From positions 1 through 6,956 of the forward strand of contig MVCQ01000079.1 in NCBI GenBank assembly GCA_002059205.1: DNA of 6,956 nt, read 5' to 3'. Below, piece after piece: positions 1 to 4,435 of this stretch. The notes below the pieces were generated by a model. That model was not told the origin of the DNA. It did no database searches and worked only from the letters and a program-made list of their open reading frames with translations. The position numbers were made by a program, and so were the translations under genes. The stretch's first letter is position 1; every line of letters starts with the position of its first letter. The DNA is from Candidatus Latescibacteria bacterium 4484_107. Lineage in GTDB: Bacteria > Latescibacterota > 4484-107.

Positions 1-34
1 TGACCGGCAGAAACCCTATTTTGAAAAGCGTCAC
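1..34 (-). CDS. cdaA: Diadenylate cyclase CdaA, 5' end only
   Basis: Only the first 11 codons are in the window, and the gene runs off the left edge. A GTG start at 34-32 is followed by codons reading MTLFKIGFLPV. This resembles the N-terminus just before the first membrane helix of CdaA/YbbP-type diadenylate cyclases, where a short 'lF.IGFLp' lead precedes 'W.D.lDI'. CdaA is a membrane enzyme that makes c-di-AMP from two ATP. Support comes from three things: the peptide itself, a strong GGAGG ribosome binding site 8 nt upstream, and position directly after folP, a gene order found in several bacterial phyla. With so few residues the identity rests largely on context. The gap to the folP stop is 44 bp and is mostly filled by a heptamer repeat ladder, which is therefore in the leader between the two genes. 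Confidence 0.6.
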   Translation of the reverse strand, partial: MTLFKIGFLPV

Positions 35-42
35 GATTCTTT

Positions 43-47
43 CCTCC
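43..47 (-). promoter_or_regulatory. Ribosome binding site of cdaA
   Basis: GGAGG on the minus strand (CCTCC on plus), 8 nt before the GTG at 34-32. It decides that this GTG is a real start even though only 11 codons are visible. The site lies just beyond the end of the heptamer ladder, which has therefore not displaced it. Confidence 0.7.
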
Positions 48-61
48 ACGCGCTGTTTAAG

Positions 62-110
62 CGATCAGCAGTCAGCGATCAGCTTCTGACTTCTGACCCC
101 CGACTTCTGC
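62..110. repeat. Heptanucleotide ladder across the folP stop codon
   Basis: Exactly seven consecutive 7-bp units. Read on the minus strand from 110 they are GCAGAAG, TCGGGGG, TCAGAAG, TCAGAAG, then CTGATCG, CTGACTG, CTGATCG. Two unrelated unit families (TCAGAAG-like and CTGATCG-like) abut with no loss of 7-bp phase. The first family is read as the last residues of folP. The folP stop TGA (81-79) is supplied by the first CTGATCG unit. The rest lies in the folP-cdaA gap. The design resembles the heptameric short tandemly repeated repetitive (STRR) sequences described in filamentous cyanobacteria, but no relationship is implied. A second ladder of the same design is at 2023-2097. Confidence 0.85.
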
Positions 111-800
111 TTTTCTTTCCTCCATGCTCTATGGCTTCCACCATCCGAGCCACACGCACCATCTGTCGCACATCGTGCACGCGGATAAGGTGCGCGCCCC
201 GCAAAACGGACAACGCCACGACCGCTGCCGTGCCCTCCAAACGCTCCTCTGAGGAAACATCCAGCACCTTTCCGATGAAGGACTTTCGGGACGGACCGAG
301 AAGGATCGGGCAGCCCAGGGCGTGAAAGGCATCCAACCGCCTGACGATCTCCAAATTATCCGCCACGCGTTTCCCAAAGCCGATGCCCGGATCCACAACG
401 ATCGAGGACTGCGCTATGCCGGCGGAGACCGCCTCCGCAATTCGTTCCCGCAGAAAAGCACCAATCTCTCCGATTACATCCTCGTAAAATGGGCTGATCT
501 GCATATCCCTCGGCGTACCGCGCATGTGCATCAGGATCACCGGAACACCGCGCTCCGCAATGAGTTCCTTCATAGCGGGATCAAAACGCATCGCACTGAT
601 GTCGTTGACGAGAGCGGCCCCGGCATCCAATGCCCGACGCGCCACCTCCGCCTTGTACGTATCCACGGAAAGCGGCACAGAAACCCGTCCGGCCAACGTC
701 TCCACCACGGGGATCACCCGATCCAACTCCTCGTCGAGCGCGACGGGGTCGTCCGGCGGCTCAGATGAAGCACGGTATTATTGCAGCGAAGATCGAACAT
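79..800 (-). pseudogene. folP: Dihydropteroate synthase, internal deletion with frameshift
   Basis: Dihydropteroate synthase joins p-aminobenzoate to a hydroxymethyl-dihydropterin pyrophosphate in folate synthesis. The ATG at 800-798 has a good ribosome binding site and opens a typical N-terminus, MFDLRCNNTVLHLSRRT. Around 745-755 the match jumps, in another frame, to DPVALDEELDRVIPVVETL, and the 800 frame itself stops at 716-714. The roughly 45-50 residues normally between, with NVTPDSFSDGG (pterin/Mg loop) and GGESTRPG, are absent. The two frames are offset so that the missing length must be 1 modulo 3. Downstream the second frame is intact: SVDTYK, VNDIS, LMHMRG, DPGIGFGK, GPSRKSFIG (substrate Lys) and RVHD all appear in order. 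The fold ends near EAIEHGG; the tail KKSRSRGSEVRS runs into the heptamer ladder. A TTG at 726 could start only an N-terminally truncated protein lacking the first two barrel strands. Either a recent deletion or an assembly error; the family call is near certain. Confidence 0.88.
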
Positions 801-807
801 CGAGAAA

Positions 808-812
808 CCCTC
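808..812 (-). promoter_or_regulatory. Ribosome binding site of folP
   Basis: GAGGG on the minus strand, 7 nt before the ATG at 800-798. It lies in the 37-bp gap after the stop of the barrel protein gene. It shows that the original folP start is preserved, so the defect in folP is internal and not a lost 5' end. Confidence 0.65.
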
Positions 813-837
813 GGAGACGCAAAATGAGCAGCATCCT

Positions 838-3800
838 TCAATTTTCGTGTGTGCCTCTTTCCGTGAATGCCACCTCTGAGCGTCGCATGCCGCCCGCTCC
901 GGAACGGATGCTCAGGGAATCCACATACCCAAACAGCAGCGAGAAATAGAACTTCCACTGATTGCCGCCGCCCGTTTCGTCGAATCCGTACGCCGCGTCC
1001 AATTCCAGCGCTGCGGGATACCCATAGAAGGATACCATATCCATCCGCACCTGCGCGCCCGCGTCGCTTTTGAAGCCCTCCCATTTCCAATTTATCGAGT
1101 CCGCATTCCACGCGCGTCCGACGTCTCCGAACACCGCACCGTAAAATTTGTCGAGGTAAAGGGGCCCGAGTTTCCGTTTCCACTCCGCGATGATCGGAAA
1201 GCGATAAGTCAGCCCCACCATGGCCGTCTTCCGGCCCGACAGGCTGTAATACGTATATCCCCGCATACCAGGCAGTCCGCCGAGATGGAAATCAAAAAAA
1301 TCATCCACGTTTCGGTCGATCCATCCGCCATGCAGCCTCAGCCCAAGGGTATGCCGCTCCCACCATGGCAGCGCAAGATACTCCCGCCAATCCAGCGTCA
1401 GTTGATCGTAGAAGAACCGATCGTATTTTTCCTGAATCAAACCGGACACCTTGAAGCCCTTGATCAAATAATTAAATAGGCGGTCGTAGCGCACCTGAAA
1501 CTCCCGCCCGCGGGGATTGATCTCCCGATCCCGCATCCGGCCCAGCGCCCGATAGGTGTAGGACGCCGACACATCCACGCCCTTCATGTAGGTATAGCGA
1601 AGCACGTACGGAATATGATCGCTCAAGGTCTCCCGATCCTCTTTGGCGTTGTACAAACTCAGCGCCACTCCGAGACGAAGCGCATGCTTATCCCGAAAAC
1701 GATAGCGCACGCCTGCATCCACCTCACTCAGATCGTAGGTCACTTCATTGGTTTTCAAGTCAAGACTATCAATAACAACAGGGTCACCCACATGACGCAA
1801 CTGCCGGTAGTACTCCAGAAACAAGGTGGGCGGGAATCGATTGTATTCCGCCAAAGCAAACAAATCCAGATCCAGATTCGCTCCGAGCGCCGCGCCGCCG
1901 ATGACCGACACCTGATCCAGAGCATCCATCAAGCCCACGTATGCTCCCACCTTCGGATATTTCTCGTCGAAGATGAGTCTCGGCATGATGGAAAGGCCCA
2001 AGCTGGTGGGGCGGTATGGTTTGGATTGCGGATTGCGGATTGCGGATTGCGGATTGGTGAACGGTGAGTGGTGCGTGGTGCGTGGTGCGTGGTGCGTGAA
2101 GATCTCCTTATCTACGGTTTTCCATCCTTCGACCGAATCCAAAAGCCGGATTTCGTACCCGTCCGCTCCATACGAGGAAAAGGCCACGGATCCGTCTTTG
2201 GGTGAGACGGCTGGAGAGAAGGCTCCGCCGAGGACGTTGGTCAGCTGCTCGATTTCTCCGCTCTCAAGCTCCAGCGCATACAGATTAAAGATGCCGGTCA
2301 CGTCTGAGGAAAAAAGGATTTTCCGGCCGTCCGGCGTCCAGCATGGATCCCGATCTGTCCCATCCGAAGCGACGACGTACCGAAAACCCGTGCCATCCTC
2401 CCGAATCAGCGCAACTTCCCGCTCATCGCCCTGGGATATGGAGAAGGCAACGGTATGTCCATCCGGAGACCATTTCGGCTGGTACACCTGCGTGCCATCG
2501 TCATAGTGCGTGAGCAGACGCACTTCCTCGCCATCTGATTTCATGACCGCCAAATTGGTCGTGCCACCCGCATTTTTTACGAACACTACGCGCTTTCCAT
2601 CCGGCGAGCAGTTCGGGAAACGCGCCCGGAGCCCATGCGTCAGCCGCTTCTCCTTCTCGGACTCCAGATTGTACCGATACAGATCGCAGAAGTGCGCGCC
2701 ATAGCGATCCGCCGGCGATCTGCGGGAAAAGAGGAGGCTTTCCCCATCCGGCGTCCAACTGACCGACGAAGTGGCCGCGCCAACCGCCACTTCCTCTGCC
2801 TCTGCCTTATCCGCTACGGGGGAAAATACGAACAAACTCGTCAGCCAGTAATCCTGTCCCTTATTGGAAAGATAGGCCAACCGCTCCCCGTCCGGTGACC
2901 AAATCGGATAGTCGTTCGCATAGCCCTCCGTGCGCAAAGAATCTCCTTCTATCAAATGCTCCCCGATCTCGTCCGCTACTTTCCCATACTGCGTCTCCAA
3001 AGATTCTTGCCACTTCCGGTGAAGTTCCTCTCCCGACATGCCCAACACATGCTGTACCGCGGAGGAGAAATCAAATGCGGAGCGCCTTGAGCACGCTTTC
3101 ATGAGCTGTCTCAAGGTATCCTCGCCGTATTCGTCCGCGATATAGTTCACCAACGAAAACCCGTGGTCGTACACCATCTCGCTTCCCAGACTGGTCTTCG
3201 AGAACACGCCCATGTCATTCCAACTAAGCAGCTTGCCTTTGAGCGTAGCCATTCGGAGGATCATATCCCGATGTGAATCCCAGCAATCGTACCGCGCACC
3301 CGTCGCCTGATGCTGCGCCGTTCCCTCCGCAAACCACATCGGCACCATCGTACCCGGCACCGGATAGGACACCAGCACGTCCGGATACCCACGCAGCACG
3401 TCCTTCCGGTACTCGTGCTGATACCCGAATCCCTGAAAATACAGGGCCGGAAACCGGCGCGGCGCCTTCCGGGCTACCTGAAGACTGATGATGTGGGTGA
3501 ACTCGTGCGTGATCACGTTCCAAAGCCAGGCGTGCGTCCCCCGAAGCGCCCAATCCATATTCGTGGCATAGATCATAACCTTGTTCGCATAGTAATAGGC
3601 GCCCCCGTTCGAGGTATCCTCATCGTCCCTGAGTTCTATGTGTATTTTCCCGTCCGGCTCGAAATCATACAACGCAGTCACCGGGCCGTAGATGTGCTCC
3701 GCAATCGCCATCGCCTCCGTTGCCACGCGCTCCAAGCCCTGATGGTAGTAAATCCGAAAATGCTCGGTCTCTATCACCCGCCACTCCAGGTTCGAATGAT

Positions 3801-3873
3801 TCTGAGCGAGGGATGGTTCGGTGCTACAAATGAGCAAAAAAAGTCCTGAGATGATGAGTGTTCCTATTCTCAT
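838..3873 (-). CDS. Gluzincin peptidase / TolB-like propeller / Omp85-like barrel protein
   Basis: 1011 aa, probably an outer-membrane protein with a periplasmic enzymatic part. Residues 1-23 form a type I signal peptide (hydrophobic 3-16, cleavage after SLA); Cys16 lacks a proper lipobox. Residues about 30-300 resemble peptidase MA-like gluzincins: HEFTH at 123-127 gives two zinc His and the catalytic Glu, and WFAEG gives the likely third ligand Glu183. Six PD40/TolB-type repeats follow, with SPDG-like motifs at 326, 374, 423, 469, 513 and 557. Residues 593-617 are a repeat-encoded linker. From about 620 to 983 alternating, aromatic-rich strands form a barrel with GGLPGMRGY at 865-873, like the loop-6 RG(F/Y) motif of Omp85/BamA proteins. 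No POTRA domain is seen. A 28-residue tail follows the apparent last strand (FYFSLLFGY), unusual for this class. The ATG is the only reasonable start, because an in-frame TGA lies 9 nt upstream, but no ribosome binding site is close. Substrate unknown; the domain calls are firmer than any function. Confidence 0.87.
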   Translation of the reverse strand: MRIGTLIISGLFLLICSTEPSLAQNHSNLEWRVIETEHFRIYYHQGLERVATEAMAIAEHIYGPVTALYDFEPDGKIHIELRDDEDTSNGGAYYYANKVMIYATNMDWALRGTHAWLWNVITHEFTHIISLQVARKAPRRFPALYFQGFGYQHEYRKDVLRGYPDVLVSYPVPGTMVPMWFAEGTAQHQATGARYDCWDSHRDMILRMATLKGKLLSWNDMGVFSKTSLGSEMVYDHGFSLVNYIADEYGEDTLRQLMKACSRRSAFDFSSAVQHVLGMSGEELHRKWQESLETQYGKVADEIGEHLIEGDSLRTEGYANDYPIWSPDGERLAYLSNKGQDYWLTSLFVFSPVADKAEAEEVAVGAATSSVSWTPDGESLLFSRRSPADRYGAHFCDLYRYNLESEKEKRLTHGLRARFPNCSPDGKRVVFVKNAGGTTNLAVMKSDGEEVRLLTHYDDGTQVYQPKWSPDGHTVAFSISQGDEREVALIREDGTGFRYVVASDGTDRDPCWTPDGRKILFSSDVTGIFNLYALELESGEIEQLTNVLGGAFSPAVSPKDGSVAFSSYGADGYEIRLLDSVEGWKTVDKEIFTHHAPRTTHHSPFTNPQSAIRNPQSKPYRPTSLGLSIMPRLIFDEKYPKVGAYVGLMDALDQVSVIGGAALGANLDLDLFALAEYNRFPPTLFLEYYRQLRHVGDPVVIDSLDLKTNEVTYDLSEVDAGVRYRFRDKHALRLGVALSLYNAKEDRETLSDHIPYVLRYTYMKGVDVSASYTYRALGRMRDREINPRGREFQVRYDRLFNYLIKGFKVSGLIQEKYDRFFYDQLTLDWREYLALPWWERHTLGLRLHGGWIDRNVDDFFDFHLGGLPGMRGYTYYSLSGRKTAMVGLTYRFPIIAEWKRKLGPLYLDKFYGAVFGDVGRAWNADSINWKWEGFKSDAGAQVRMDMVSFYGYPAALELDAAYGFDETGGGNQWKFYFSLLFGYVDSLSIRSGAGGMRRSEVAFTERGTHEN
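2023..2097. repeat. In-frame heptanucleotide ladder inside the barrel gene
   Basis: 75 bp of 7-bp units in unbroken phase. On the minus (coding) strand from 2097: ACGCACC four times, ACTCACC, GTTCACC, AATCCGC four times, then AATCC. The length is divisible by three, so the gene stays open, and codons 593-617 are exactly this element. Because 7 is coprime to 3, each pure heptamer run encodes a seven-residue periodic peptide: HHAPRTT from one family and NPQSAIR from the other. These residues are unlike the rest of the protein and fall between the propeller and the barrel, where an insertion is tolerated. Both main units are free of stop codons in every frame on both strands. Confidence 0.92.
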
Positions 3874-3884
3874 ATAATTTCAGT

Positions 3885-3897
3885 GGCGGAAGCCGCC
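3885..3897 (-). promoter_or_regulatory. Small GC hairpin before the barrel gene start
   Basis: GGCGG-AAG-CCGCC, a 5-bp stem with a 3-nt loop, 11 nt upstream of the ATG at 3873-3871. No Shine-Dalgarno sequence lies within the usual 5-10 nt. A purine-rich AAGGAGAGGAAGG lies just upstream at 3908-3896 on the minus strand. If the hairpin folds in the mRNA it would bring that stretch closer to the start, or it could reduce initiation. Either effect is inference. Confidence 0.3.
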
Positions 3898-3957
3898 TTC
3901 CTCTCCTTGTTGATCCCAGTTTGCCATCCGGCCTGGTTGTTTTCCCTTAAACCTGAT

Positions 3958-3990
3958 AGACCTCCGAGGTCTGGCAGACCTCGGAGGTCT
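3958..3990. repeat. Nested palindrome, two 15-bp arms with a 3-nt loop
   Basis: AGACCTCCGAGGTCT, then GGC, then AGACCTCGGAGGTCT. The two arms are perfect reverse complements, giving a 15-bp stem. Each arm is itself a palindrome of 7+1+7 around its central base, so the arms are also direct repeats at 18-bp spacing that differ only at the centre. It starts about 30 bp past the stop of the split-barrel gene on the minus strand. A strong hairpin there could end or stabilise the transcript, but neither side has a T run, so it is not a canonical intrinsic terminator. A dispersed palindromic repeat element is the other likely reading. Confidence 0.85.
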
Positions 3991-3996
3991 TACATC

Positions 3997-4015
3997 CGTC
4001 AATATAAAATTGACG
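3997..4015. repeat. AT-rich hairpin after the split-barrel gene
   Basis: CGTCAAT and ATTGACG form a 7-bp inverted repeat around a 5-nt loop, beginning 5 nt after the stop codon at 4021-4023 on the minus strand. It is followed by GATGTAAG rather than a T run, so it is a weak terminator candidate at best, possibly acting with the larger palindrome next to it. Confidence 0.4.
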
Positions 4016-4020
4016 AAGAC

Positions 4021-4398
4021 CTACACCAGTTTCTCCGCTCCGGAAAAAACGTGCTCCACTCTCAGGGCGGCCGCTGCATGCCCCGGAAGTTTGGGCGAAT
4101 TCCATTTTTTCATGTCGTCAAAAACGGCCCCCTCGGTATGATACTCGATAGGCCCCTTCACCTGAAACGCTTTGCCTTCCTTGGTGATAAAAAGCAGTGA
4201 TCCCTTGCCGCCCCTTAAGATGTTCGCTCGCGTCTTGTCGAAAAAGTTGTCCGCTACAACCAGCGTATCTTCGCTGAATTTGCTGACGCAGGTTGCATAG
4301 ATCGCGTTCGGATTCCCTTCCGCATCCACTGTGGCCAAAACGATAGGTCCTTCCCGATCCTCCCATGCCTTGCTGACTGCCTCCGGTAATACTGCCAT
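4021..4398 (-). CDS. FMN-binding split-barrel protein, pyridoxamine-phosphate-oxidase family
   Basis: 125 aa when started at the ATG at 4398-4396. It is a single-domain member of the small FMN-binding split-barrel group: EGPIVLATVDAEGNPNAIYA near residues 16-35 is the typical first strands, TLVVADNFFDKTRANI (45-60) the flavin phosphate region, and GSLLFITKEGKAFQVKG (66-82) the following strands. The end, PGHAAAALRVEHVFSGAEKLV, is also typical, so it looks full length. Such proteins bind FMN in the cytoplasm as dimers and are mostly redox proteins of unknown substrate; this is not the vitamin B6 oxidase PdxH. An ATG at 4413 is in frame but lies upstream of the good AGGAG site, so the shorter start is chosen. 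The gene follows the FG-GAP protein gene by 37 bp, suggesting co-transcription. Confidence 0.9.
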   Translation of the reverse strand: MAVLPEAVSKAWEDREGPIVLATVDAEGNPNAIYATCVSKFSEDTLVVADNFFDKTRANILRGGKGSLLFITKEGKAFQVKGPIEYHTEGAVFDDMKKWNSPKLPGHAAAALRVEHVFSGAEKLV

Positions 4399-4405
4399 GC
4401 TGTTT

Positions 4406-4410
4406 CTCCT
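4406..4410 (-). promoter_or_regulatory. Ribosome binding site deciding the split-barrel start
   Basis: The minus strand reads ATG, AGGAG, AAACAGC, ATG. AGGAG sits 7 nt before the second ATG (4398-4396), an ideal spacing, and immediately after the first ATG (4413-4411), which has no such site. The protein therefore starts MAVLPEAV rather than MRRNSMAV. Confidence 0.8.
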
Positions 4411-4435
4411 CATGTGGTTCAGACTAGCGTATCGG

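Larger units (their letters stand above)
3874..4020. other. Intergenic region with palindromes, no gene
   Basis: 147 bp between the stop of the split-barrel flavoprotein gene and the start of the barrel gene. It holds a small AT-rich hairpin (3997-4015), the nested palindrome (3958-3990) and a GC hairpin near the barrel gene start (3885-3897). No open frame, tRNA or convincing sigma-70 promoter was seen: TTGACG occurs on the minus strand at 4015-4010, but the position of a -10 box falls in the palindrome and has no TATAAT-like match. Confidence 0.6.

Noticed and set aside
62..110. CRISPR array
   Set aside because: The units are 7 bp and directly adjacent, with no spacers; the same holds for 2023-2097.
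79..726. A complete 215-aa protein starting at the TTG at 726
   Set aside because: It would begin in the middle of dihydropteroate synthase, TTG has no ribosome binding site there, and the true N-terminus with a good site is found in another frame at 800.
3826..3828. Lipoprotein signal at Cys16 of the barrel protein
   Set aside because: The residue before the Cys is Ile, not Gly, Ala or Ser, and a better type I cleavage site (SLA) follows.
3958..4015. Canonical intrinsic terminator
   Set aside because: The stems are convincing but neither orientation is followed by a run of T residues.
3919..4020. Insertion sequence or MITE remnant around the palindrome
   Set aside because: No transposase fragment or flanking target duplication was found; only the 33-bp nested palindrome is certain.
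4399..4413. Upstream ATG at 4413 as start of the split-barrel protein
   Set aside because: The AGGAG site lies after this ATG and is ideally spaced for the ATG at 4398; the family also begins close to the shorter start.
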